DNA of 64,000 nucleotides from contig JANMCN010000229.1 of the NCBI GenBank assembly GCA_031361295.1, positions 1-64,000 of the forward strand, in the 5' to 3' direction. Made by a program: the position numbers and the translations under genes. The notes under the pieces were generated by a model. It was given only the letters and a program-made list of their open reading frames with translations, was not told the origin of the DNA and ran no database searches. Shown piece after piece: positions 18,053-26,018 of the stretch (positions are counted from its first letter, which is position 1; the number at the start of each line of letters is the position of its first letter). This DNA comes from JALZOC01 sp031361295. Its GTDB lineage: Bacteria > Acidobacteriota > Vicinamibacteria > Vicinamibacterales > 2-12-FULL-66-21.

Positions 18053-20263
18053 GGGCACGCGCACTTCTGGCGAGAGGATCGCGTGCGCGGCGTTCAGCCC
18101 AATCACCGCGGCTGCTCCGATCGCCCTTCGGGCGGGCGCCCCGACCCGCGCCTGAAGCTTCAGGTGGTTGCGCGTCGCAAAGTACACGCGACGCGACGAG
18201 CGCCGGCCAATGGTGCTCGCTCCTTCGTGATACGCGACAGAGGCAAGCACGCATGCCGACTGGAAGCCGGCATCGGCTGCGCGAAGGCAGAAGTCAATAT
18301 CTTCGAAAGAGAAGAAGTAATCCTCATCCAGCAGGCCGGCCGCCTCGAACACCGACCGGCGAATCAGCATCACGCACCCGCTGACGCCATTGATGGCCTC
18401 CGGGGCGCGGCCGAGCGCCGCAACCGTCCTGCCCGATCCCCGCTGCCGCATCCGTCCGGTCGTGCGGGAGTATCGAATCCCGGCCGACGCGATTCGCCCG
18501 GGTTCTTCGCGCGAGAGAAGAAGCGGCGCCACGATGCCCAGCGTGACGTCAGCCTCGAAGGCGGCCAGCAGGTGTTCGATGGCGTCCGGTGCCAGGACCA
18601 CGTCGCTGTTCACGAGCAGCACGTGGTCCGCACCCGCCTCCAGCGCCGACCGGATTCCGACGTTACAGCCGCCGGCGAAGCCGAGGTTGAGGCCCGTTTC
18701 GACAATCTCCACGCGAGTCAGCGCCTCGCGGAGCATGGCCGCGGATCCATCACCGGATCCGTTGTCGACGACGAGAATCCGGTCCGGCGGCCTGTAGGAC
18801 GTCTGCAGCGAGCGGACGGCGAGCCACGTCTGTTCGGGCGTGCGGTAATTGAGGACCACGGCCGCCAGTACGGAGGCGACGGACGGCTTGGGCGCAGCAG
18901 GCGCCGGCGCGATGCCCCGCGGAGCCGGCGTCATCTCCGCGTACATGGCGCGCAGCCGCGCGGCGTCCGCGTCGATCGACATCGGCTTGACGATCCCGGC
19001 GCGAAGGCGGTCCAGGAGTCCGGGCTCCTCGATCAGCCGGCGGAGACACGCCGCAAGCGCCGCGGCGTCCCCCGGTGGGAACAGCAGGCCGTCAACGCCG
19101 TCGTTGACCATCTCCGCCATGCCACCCAGGTCCGACGCAACGGCCGGCGCGCCGGCTGCGAACGCCTCCCGGATGATGAACGGCGCATTCTCGATCCACA
19201 CGGAGGGCACAACGAGGACGTCCACGTCGTGCAGAACCGCCGGCATCCGTTCGTGCGGAACGGGGCCGAGGCGGCGGATGGCCGGATGGCCCAGCCGTAA
19301 CGTGAGGGAGTCTGCGTAGGTCTGCTGACCGTGGTAGGCGGCGGTCCCGCCGAGAAGATCGACGACGATCGACCCTGGCGGAAGGAGGTCAACCGCGTCC
19401 AGGAGAACGTGCGGGGCCTTGGACGGCGTGAGCCCTCCGGCAAATGCCACGCGCAAGGGGACAGAGGGAGACCGGCGCTGCCCCTCGAACGGCGCGAGCG
19501 AAATGCCCTGGTCGCAGCGCTCCATTCGGTCGGTCGGCACCCCGAAACGCTTGAATACGGCGGCAATCGTTTCTGACGGCGCCAGGACCCGGTTGACGCC
19601 GTCAACCGAGTGCCTCATGTGCCGCAGCCGCTCCTCGGTCGCCCCGCACGTTGTCGCTGGCGGCCGGAGCGCTTCCACGACTCGCTCAGCGAGGTGTACT
19701 GCGCGGGTAGCTCCCGGAATCGGCAGGCGCCTCAGGAACCGTCCTGCCGCGTACGAACGCGGCCCGGCCAGTGCCGCCGCCGGGATACAGCGTGCGCAGC
19801 CGCCATCGAACGGTCCCTCGCACCGGGCCCCATCCAGGTCGAACAACTGCCCGCGGTGGCAGACCAGCCAGTAGTCGTTCAGCGTCAGCACGACCGGAAT
19901 GCCCCGCCGCGCGGCCTCGCGGGGCAGGTGCGTGGACAGGCACGTCAGATGCTGGACGTGCACGACATCTGGTTCAAACTCGTCCAGCAGACCCCCGGCG
20001 ACGCGCAGAAGGCGCGGGTTTTCGTAGCTCTCTGCAAAAGTCGCACAGGACTGGAACGTGTTGTTGATGCTGAACACCCTGACCGGCCCGACGCGACGCC
20101 GTCGGACGGCCAGTTCCGGCTGCTCCGAATCGGCGTGGCGGGTCAGCACCGCGACGTCGGTGCCGGGCATCGCCGACAGCGCGAGGGCGAGGTCGCGGAC
20201 GTAGACTTCCGTTCCGCCATGCGCGGCGGGCGGAAAGCCGTGGACGACCAGCATGACGCGCAT
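17987..20263 (-). CDS. Fusion glycosyltransferase: GT4 plus rhamnosyltransferase-like GT2
   Basis: The 758-residue protein has an N-terminal GT4 module starting RVMLVVHGFPPAAHGGTEVYVRDLA, with the donor-site region VPSVWIENAPFIIREAFAAGAP near residue 350. A C-terminal GT2 module follows with VVLNYRTPEQTW, LVVDNGSGDGS and LLVNSDVVL, of the rhamnosyltransferase type. A cysteine cluster in the GT4 half (GARCEGPFDGGCARC) recurs in the GT4 at 21.2-22.6 kb. The chosen ATG at 20263 shares a base with the stop of the upstream gene (TGATG). The open frame upstream of it is antisense-like filler. Confidence 0.85.
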   Translation of the reverse strand: MRVMLVVHGFPPAAHGGTEVYVRDLALALSAMPGTDVAVLTRHADSEQPELAVRRRRVGPVRVFSINNTFQSCATFAESYENPRLLRVAGGLLDEFEPDVVHVQHLTCLSTHLPREAARRGIPVVLTLNDYWLVCHRGQLFDLDGARCEGPFDGGCARCIPAAALAGPRSYAAGRFLRRLPIPGATRAVHLAERVVEALRPPATTCGATEERLRHMRHSVDGVNRVLAPSETIAAVFKRFGVPTDRMERCDQGISLAPFEGQRRSPSVPLRVAFAGGLTPSKAPHVLLDAVDLLPPGSIVVDLLGGTAAYHGQQTYADSLTLRLGHPAIRRLGPVPHERMPAVLHDVDVLVVPSVWIENAPFIIREAFAAGAPAVASDLGGMAEMVNDGVDGLLFPPGDAAALAACLRRLIEEPGLLDRLRAGIVKPMSIDADAARLRAMYAEMTPAPRGIAPAPAAPKPSVASVLAAVVLNYRTPEQTWLAVRSLQTSYRPPDRILVVDNGSGDGSAAMLREALTRVEIVETGLNLGFAGGCNVGIRSALEAGADHVLLVNSDVVLAPDAIEHLLAAFEADVTLGIVAPLLLSREEPGRIASAGIRYSRTTGRMRQRGSGRTVAALGRAPEAINGVSGCVMLIRRSVFEAAGLLDEDYFFSFEDIDFCLRAADAGFQSACVLASVAYHEGASTIGRRSSRRVYFATRNHLKLQARVGAPARRAIGAAAVIGLNAAHAILSPEVRVPSGLSAVARGAWHHFRGRYGSD

Positions 20264-21186
20264 CAGATGCGCCCCGTGCGCAGCCAGGCCCGGCCGTCGC
20301 GGGAAGACCGGGCGCCGAGATACTGGCCGAGAGGCAGCGCCACGCCGAGCGCGGCATTCCGGACGGCGCCTCGACACCGGCCCTGCTCGTCGGCCAGCGC
20401 GAGCCGGACGTTCGCGGGAACCGTCGCCGCAATCGCCCGCAGCAGCGAGGGCACGCTGGGGATCGTGGCCAGCCCGAACAGCGCGTGCAGCCGCTGATGC
20501 ACGAGGTAGGTTCTCTGGAACTCGTACGTCACAGGCCGCTCGTGCGAGTGCCACACGATCGCCTCCGGCGCATAGGCGATCCTGTACCCGGCGAGGAGCA
20601 CTTCACGGGCCCATTCGAGGTCCTCCGCAATGGGCGTCGCGCGGAACGGATGTGCACGCCACACGGTTAGCCGGACGCAGGCGCACACATTGTCGAACGC
20701 GCATGCGATGAGTCGCTCCGCCGGTGACATCGCCTCGTACTGTTCCGCGGTGAGCGGCCCGACGACTCTCGAGGCTGGCTGCGCGGCCACCCATCGCGAC
20801 AGGTACTCCCTCGTGAGCCGTCGTGCGCCGTGGGCCGGACACTGCCGGCCGAAGCTCCCGGCCACCCGCTCGTCCGCGAGCAACGGCGCGATCAGTGCCT
20901 GCAGCCACTCGGACGAAGCGGGCACGGCATCCTGCACGAGCAGAACGGCGAACTCACCCTCGGCCAGCGCCAGACCCTGATTGCGCGTGGTCCCGTGGTT
21001 GAAATCACAGGGGCGCACATCAAGCACCCGCGCGCCGCGGCGACGCAGCCGCTCGAGCGTGCCGTCGGTCGATCCGGAGTCCACGCCGACGACGCGACAG
21101 GCGAAGTCGCCGACCTGGCCGTCCACGGCGTCCAGCAGATCGTGAAGCCCCCCGCCGGCGTTGAGCGTGGGGATGACAACCGACAC
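20263..21186 (-). CDS. Family 2 glycosyltransferase (rhamnosyltransferase-like)
   Basis: The 307-residue product shows SVVIPTLNAGGGLHDLL, VGVDSGSTDGTLERL and NHGTTRNQGLALAEG, a set typical of rhamnosyltransferase-like GT2 enzymes. It lacks obvious membrane helices. It starts with GTG 8 bases past the stop of the upstream GT4 and ends coupled to the GT4-GT2 fusion. It is part of the minus-strand unit TMTC-like, GT4, GT2, GT4-GT2. Confidence 0.88.
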   Translation of the reverse strand: MSVVIPTLNAGGGLHDLLDAVDGQVGDFACRVVGVDSGSTDGTLERLRRRGARVLDVRPCDFNHGTTRNQGLALAEGEFAVLLVQDAVPASSEWLQALIAPLLADERVAGSFGRQCPAHGARRLTREYLSRWVAAQPASRVVGPLTAEQYEAMSPAERLIACAFDNVCACVRLTVWRAHPFRATPIAEDLEWAREVLLAGYRIAYAPEAIVWHSHERPVTYEFQRTYLVHQRLHALFGLATIPSVPSLLRAIAATVPANVRLALADEQGRCRGAVRNAALGVALPLGQYLGARSSRDGRAWLRTGRI

Positions 21187-21194
21187 GACGGGTC

Positions 21195-22616
21195 TCAGAG
21201 ATATCCCCCTGATGCTCGAGTCTCTGACGCGGTCTCGATGGGGGCGTCAGCGCGCTCCATCGCGACGTGCCTGCGTCGCAGGCTCTGGTATCTGGCCTGC
21301 CATTCGGCGGCGTCCTCGGCGATCGACTTCACTGGCGGGCTTGCGGCAGCCAGCCGTTCGCGCAACCCGGAGTCGGCGAGCAGCCGCCTCAATGCGTTGC
21401 GCAGCGAGTCCGCCGAAAATGGGTCCGCGAGCAGACCGTTTACTCCGTCAGTCACGAGGTCAGGTATGCCGCCGGTGCGCGACCCGACGACCGGTACGCC
21501 ATGCATGAACGCCTCGTGGATCACGAGTGGTGAGTTCTCCGGCCAGAGCGACGGCACGGCGAGCACGTCGAGGGCGCCGTAGATGTGGGCGACCTCGCGG
21601 CGGTCGAAGCCGCCGTGGAAGACGACCGGCAGGCGGGCGGCGGCGCGGCGGAGAGCGGCGACGTATTCCGGAAAGGTCGAGGCGTCGCCGTGGAGATGGA
21701 TTTCGAAAGAGCCTTCCAGCAGCCGTGCGGCGTCGAGCAGGACGTGCACGCCCTTGTGCCAGACCAGCGTGCCCACGAAGCCGATGCGCACCGGAGACCC
21801 GGCGTCGCGCGCGACGCGTGTGGAAGCGGGTGACCGGGCGAATCCGTAGTCGGAGATCTCCACCCGACCATCATCGACGCCGAGGCGCACCAGCTCGGCG
21901 CCGATGGAGGCCGAAGGGGCCACGAAGAGATCCACGGTTTCGAAGACGTGTCGTGCGCAGGCCAGGCGGCGACGGATATCGGACGGCAGGACCGGCGCCG
22001 CACCGATTGAGCGCGCGGCCGCCACGGCGGTCGCCGGCGCGAGGCGCCGCAGCAGCAGTCCAGCGCGCCCGATGACGCGCCCCGCAGACGCCCGCGTGAG
22101 CCGGCCCGCCGACATCTGCGAATACCAAGGCGACTGCACGAAGCATCGGCTGCAGCGTACCGGGTCGATCTCCGCGCACACATGCTCCTCCGCCACGTGC
22201 ACTCTCTGGCCGCCGGAAGGGCAGACGAGCGTGTAATCGTGCACCGTGGCCGCCACGACCGCTCCCCGTTCCCTCGCCAGCCGCGGGAGGTCGAACGACA
22301 GATTGAGCAGGTTGTGGACGTGGAGCACGTCCGGCCGCACCGCGTCGAGGGCGTGGGCGAGCTGCGCGTTCATCCGGGGAGAACTATAGGTGTCTTCGAA
22401 GCTCCGGAACTCCCAGTTGTTGACGACCTCGATGACGGTGAGGCCGCCGACCGTGCGCCAGCGCAGCGTACCGTGAGCCGCCGCGGGATCGTACTCGGCG
22501 GCAAGCACGAAGACGTCGTCCTGGAGCGCCTGCTGACGGGCGAGCTCGAAAGCGTAGATCTCCGAACCGGCCCGGTGGCGCGGGAGAAAATCGTGAATCG
22601 CGTGCAGCACTCGCAT
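21195..22616 (-). CDS. Family 4 glycosyltransferase
   Basis: From the ATG at 22616 the product is 473 residues. It starts MRVLHAIHDFLPRHRAGSEIYAFELA and contains HVHNLLNLSFDLPRLARERG, a CSRCF cysteine motif after HVCAEIDPVR, a GFVGTLVWHKGVHVLLDA donor-domain entry and the VPSLWPENSPLVIHEAFMHG motif. It is clearly paralogous to the GT4 half of the fusion at 18-20 kb. The open frame upstream of 22616 lies over the TMTC-like gene and is not used; the gap to that gene is only 4 bases. Confidence 0.88.
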   Translation of the reverse strand: MRVLHAIHDFLPRHRAGSEIYAFELARQQALQDDVFVLAAEYDPAAAHGTLRWRTVGGLTVIEVVNNWEFRSFEDTYSSPRMNAQLAHALDAVRPDVLHVHNLLNLSFDLPRLARERGAVVAATVHDYTLVCPSGGQRVHVAEEHVCAEIDPVRCSRCFVQSPWYSQMSAGRLTRASAGRVIGRAGLLLRRLAPATAVAAARSIGAAPVLPSDIRRRLACARHVFETVDLFVAPSASIGAELVRLGVDDGRVEISDYGFARSPASTRVARDAGSPVRIGFVGTLVWHKGVHVLLDAARLLEGSFEIHLHGDASTFPEYVAALRRAAARLPVVFHGGFDRREVAHIYGALDVLAVPSLWPENSPLVIHEAFMHGVPVVGSRTGGIPDLVTDGVNGLLADPFSADSLRNALRRLLADSGLRERLAAASPPVKSIAEDAAEWQARYQSLRRRHVAMERADAPIETASETRASGGYL

Positions 22617-22620
22617 GGGG

Positions 22621-24447
22621 CTATCGCCCCGCGTCGCGCGCGGCCGCGAGCTGCTGATTGCGCTCCACGCACTCGGCGACTCCCGGTGTCGCCGGTGCGA
22701 GGAGCCGGGCCTCGCCGCACATCCGCGCCGCCGAGTGGTAATCCTTGAATGTGTGCTCGAAGAGACTGGCGAGCTGGAGCCTGGCGAGCACGTTCCCGCT
22801 GTCGTGCGCCAGGGCCTGGCTGTAGTAGCGCCTCGCCGCTTCGGCATCGCCGGCGACCAGCGCGAGCGCGCCCAGATTGGTGTAGCCCCGCGCGAAATCG
22901 GGATCGATCTCGAGCGCGCGACGGAACGACCGGTCGGCTTCGTCCAGGTGGCCGGTCTGCGCCAGACAGATCCCGAGATTCGTGTGAGCGTCGCGATGGG
23001 CGGGCCGCAACTCGACGACGGTCCTGTAGGCGGCCACCGCGTGCGCGCAGTCGCCGGCCTCGCGCAGCGCATCCCCGAGCGCGTAGGACGGCTCCCACAT
23101 GCCGGCCGCATGCACGGTTGCCTCGGTCCAGAGCGACACGGGGCTGCTCCACACGCGGTTCCGGCTGACCGTCAGCGCCCCCAGCGTCACGAGCAAAGCG
23201 CCGGCGGCGGCCGCGAGACCGACGCGCACACGGGGCGACGGCCAGGCCCCTGCAAGCCATCCCGCCACCTGGCCGGCCGCGATCAGAAACAACCCGGCAC
23301 TCGCGAGATACACCCGGTGCTCCGCCATGCCCTCCCGCAGCGGGATGAAGCTGGACGAGGGCGCGAGCACGGCCAGAAACCAGATCGTGCCGAAGGTCAG
23401 CAGCGGGCGCGAGCGACGCAGCCGCACGGCCACCGCCAGGGCCAGCGCGAGGCCGCCAAGCGCGACGAGAGCCAAAGGATCCGCGGATGCGGTGACGCGG
23501 TGGACGGAATGCATGATCGACTGCCCGCGCGGCCACACCAGCAGCCCGATGTACCGCCAGATGACGATGCTTTGCGTGAGAACATTCAGCGCGGACGTCT
23601 CGAGCGCGCGGCCCTCCGACAAGAACCCGAAGGCGAAGAGCCGGTAGATCGCGGCCGAAAGCAGCAGGACGGACAGCGGCACGAAGATCAGCAGCAGCCT
23701 GCGGCGCCGCGATGTGTCAGGGGTCAATCCAGGCGAAGCCTGGACGACGGTCGGATAGCCCGCCGGTGCAGCGGGCGCTGGCCGCTCCCCAAGCAGCCAC
23801 GCGTAGGCGAGAACGATCACCGGCAGCACGAGCGCGACCTCCTTCGAGGCCAGTGCCACGAGACCGCTGGCCGCGGCGACCGCGCCGGTCGCGACGCGGC
23901 CCGACCGCATGGCGCGACGTGCAGCCAGGAGCGACGCCATGAACCACACGGCGCAGAGCAGTTCTGATCGTCCCGAGACATATCCGACGGCCTCGCTCTG
24001 GAGCGGATGGACCGCGAACAGCGCGGCCCCCAGCAGCGCGGCCGCTGCCCTCCCGCGTCGCAGACCGGCGTCCCCCAGCAGTCGCAGCAGCAGCAGGCAG
24101 AAAAGCGTGGTGGCGACCGCGTGCAGCGCCACATTGGTGAGGTGGAACCCGAAAGGCCCACTCCCCCAGACGAAGCGATCGAGCGCATAGGTGATGTTGA
24201 CCGCCGGACGGAACGGGCTGTAAACGAAGAGGAACCTGACGTTCGAGAGGTCGGTCAAGGAAGGGTTGGACAGGACCGTGTCGTGATCGTCGTAGACGAA
24301 CGGATTGTGGAGCGCGTTGGCATAGACGACCGCGGCGAGCAGCCCGGCGAGCAGGGACCCACCCCAGCGGGACGCCGCCGTCCGGGAGGGCGCCGCGGCT
24401 GGCGATCGTTTCAGCGGTGCGCGGCGCATCGGCGGCTGCTGCGGCAC
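22621..24447 (-). CDS. TMTC-like membrane protein with C-terminal TPRs
   Basis: The 608-residue protein has about ten membrane segments in residues 30-420. An early luminal-type loop FVYDDHDTVLSNPS carries the acidic pair typical of GT-C enzymes. At least three tetratricopeptide repeats follow (for example AYRTVVELRPAHRDAHTNLGICL). This layout matches the TMTC/DUF1736 group, which in eukaryotes transfers O-mannose; bacterial members are uncharacterised. The GTG at 24447 is used, an ATG at 24429 being the alternative. It heads the GT4-GT2 unit, so it may glycosylate a protein or lipid with products of this island. Confidence 0.75.
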   Translation of the reverse strand: MPQQPPMRRAPLKRSPAAAPSRTAASRWGGSLLAGLLAAVVYANALHNPFVYDDHDTVLSNPSLTDLSNVRFLFVYSPFRPAVNITYALDRFVWGSGPFGFHLTNVALHAVATTLFCLLLLRLLGDAGLRRGRAAAALLGAALFAVHPLQSEAVGYVSGRSELLCAVWFMASLLAARRAMRSGRVATGAVAAASGLVALASKEVALVLPVIVLAYAWLLGERPAPAAPAGYPTVVQASPGLTPDTSRRRRLLLIFVPLSVLLLSAAIYRLFAFGFLSEGRALETSALNVLTQSIVIWRYIGLLVWPRGQSIMHSVHRVTASADPLALVALGGLALALAVAVRLRRSRPLLTFGTIWFLAVLAPSSSFIPLREGMAEHRVYLASAGLFLIAAGQVAGWLAGAWPSPRVRVGLAAAAGALLVTLGALTVSRNRVWSSPVSLWTEATVHAAGMWEPSYALGDALREAGDCAHAVAAYRTVVELRPAHRDAHTNLGICLAQTGHLDEADRSFRRALEIDPDFARGYTNLGALALVAGDAEAARRYYSQALAHDSGNVLARLQLASLFEHTFKDYHSAARMCGEARLLAPATPGVAECVERNQQLAAARDAGR

Positions 24448-24451
24448 TCCG

Positions 24452-25021
24452 TCAGCGGAGCCAGCCGGGAGGCACGCCGGCGTGGCGCGCCTCTTCGTCG
24501 ATTGCGACGATCTCCTTCTTGGCTTGATCGATCTCGGCGGTCACGCGCGCGAGTTCGGCAATGGCCTTCTGCCGGTCCTCCGCCGCCTTGGCACGCTGGT
24601 ACGGGTCGTCGCGATTCACCGCATCAGTCGACAGCGCATTGATGCGGCTCTGCAAGGCTTCGGCGAAGGCCTCGCCCCGACGCTGAGCCTCGCGAGCCTG
24701 GGTGACCCGTTCACGCCACCACGCTTCATCCTTCTCGTCTTTCGCGGGCGGGACCTCCGCCTTGGCGGTCGAGGTCGCCGGGGGCGGCGCCCCGGTGCCG
24801 GCCGCTGGCGCCGGCTCTGCGGGCTTCGGCAGGTCCTTGTTCGAATAGACCTTGCCGGCCGCCTTCACGGTCTTGCGCCGCTCCTGCTCCTTTTTCGCGA
24901 GCTCCCCGAGCGGCGCCGACTGTGCCCTGAGCGGCAGCGTCGCCGAGGCGAGCAGGACCGCCACGGCGGCACCGGCAATCATCAGCCGAATCGGCGGGAG
25001 GTTCATGGGGTGGCTCATCAC
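24452..25021 (-). CDS. Predicted periplasmic coiled-coil protein, unknown function
   Basis: This 189-residue product has an N-terminal signal peptide (hydrophobic stretch IRLMIAGAAVAVLLASATL then LRAQS), a Pro/Ala-rich linker near residues 65-90, and a helical, highly charged C-terminal half (RQKAIAELARVTAEIDQAKKEI) ending VPPGWLR. The tail and the LAKKEQERRKT block look conserved rather than random, but I do not recognise a named family. It lies 58 bases after the zinc-ribbon TPR gene and 4 bases before the TMTC-like start. Confidence 0.65.
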   Translation of the reverse strand: MMSHPMNLPPIRLMIAGAAVAVLLASATLPLRAQSAPLGELAKKEQERRKTVKAAGKVYSNKDLPKPAEPAPAAGTGAPPPATSTAKAEVPPAKDEKDEAWWRERVTQAREAQRRGEAFAEALQSRINALSTDAVNRDDPYQRAKAAEDRQKAIAELARVTAEIDQAKKEIVAIDEEARHAGVPPGWLR

Positions 25022-25079
25022 ACGTCCGGGTTGATGACGTTCAGTTTAGCAGACCGCGCGACAAGGGCACAGCCGCGGC

Positions 25080-26018
25080 TCAGTGGTCCTGCGCCTGCCC
25101 GGCCGCGGGTTGCTCGGCGGTCCGGGCGAGTGTTTCCGCCGGACGGCCCGACTGCAGCTGCGCGATCCGTGCACGGACCTTATCGGCATCCGGAGCCGAG
25201 GGGGACAGTCGGAGATACTCCTCGTACGCCGCGGCCGCTTCCGGGGCTTTCCTCAGGCGCTCGTAACTGATGCCCAGCGCCTTCCGGAACGACGCGTCCT
25301 CCGGCTGCAGGGCAATCGCCTTCTGGTACTGCTCGATGGCCGAGGCATCGTCACCTTTGCGGTGGAGCGTCATCGCCAGGTTGAACGTCGTCGCGTAGTC
25401 ATCGGGAAACAGCGCCTGCGCACGCCGGTAGCCGGCGACCGCCTCGTCCATGCGCCCGAGCAGGCCAAAGGCGCGGGCGAGGTTGAACTGATACGCCCAA
25501 CGCCCGGGAAGGATCGCCACGGCGCGTTCGAAGTACGGGATGGACTCGGCCGGGCGGTTCAACCTGATCAGCACCTGGCCGAGGTTGCTCAAGGACTCGG
25601 CATCATCAGGATTCTTCTCGACCGCGGCGAGGTAGCGGGCGAGCGCCGCATTGTAATCGCCCGCGTCGTACGCGATCGCGCCGGCTCCGGCGGGCTCGAG
25701 AAAAGGGCGCTCTTCAGAAGCCGGTGCACTGGCGACCTGGGGGGGCGCCATCGGCTCCGCGTTGTGCCGGCCGGACAACGGATCGGCAACGGGTCCGGCA
25801 GCCCTCGGCGCCGGCTCCGCATCCCGCATCAGCCACAGCGCCACCAGCACGAGCCCGAAGGCGCCGACCACCACCGCAGCGGCCCGCGCGAGTTTGCGGC
25901 TCGATGCGGCCGTCGCGGCGGGATCCGGCGCGGTCAGGTAGGCGCGGCACCGCGGGCACCGCGCTCGATCCCGCCGAACCTTGGCGCCGCACTGCTGACA
26001 CAGAACCGCTGCGGACAC
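25080..26018 (-). CDS. Zinc-ribbon, membrane-anchored TPR protein
   Basis: The 312-residue protein begins with a zinc ribbon (LCQQCGAK and RCPRCRAY, two CxxC pairs), then one membrane helix near residues 45-62. A long Pro/Ala linker follows, then five or so tetratricopeptide repeats (for example YNAALARYLAAVEKNPDDAESLSNLG). The GTG at 26018 shares its base with the TAG stop of pilY1 (TAGTG), and the frame upstream lies inside pilY1. Its coupling to the minor-pilin operon suggests a pilus assembly or scaffold role, comparable to PilF-like TPR proteins, but that is inference. Confidence 0.75.
   Translation of the reverse strand: MSAAVLCQQCGAKVRRDRARCPRCRAYLTAPDPAATAASSRKLARAAAVVVGAFGLVLVALWLMRDAEPAPRAAGPVADPLSGRHNAEPMAPPQVASAPASEERPFLEPAGAGAIAYDAGDYNAALARYLAAVEKNPDDAESLSNLGQVLIRLNRPAESIPYFERAVAILPGRWAYQFNLARAFGLLGRMDEAVAGYRRAQALFPDDYATTFNLAMTLHRKGDDASAIEQYQKAIALQPEDASFRKALGISYERLRKAPEAAAAYEEYLRLSPSAPDADKVRARIAQLQSGRPAETLARTAEQPAAGQAQDH

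Noticed and set aside
22617..23111. N-terminal extension of the GT4 at 21195-22616
   Set aside because: It overlaps the TMTC-like gene in another frame and is Arg/Pro-rich; the GT4 fold begins at 22616.
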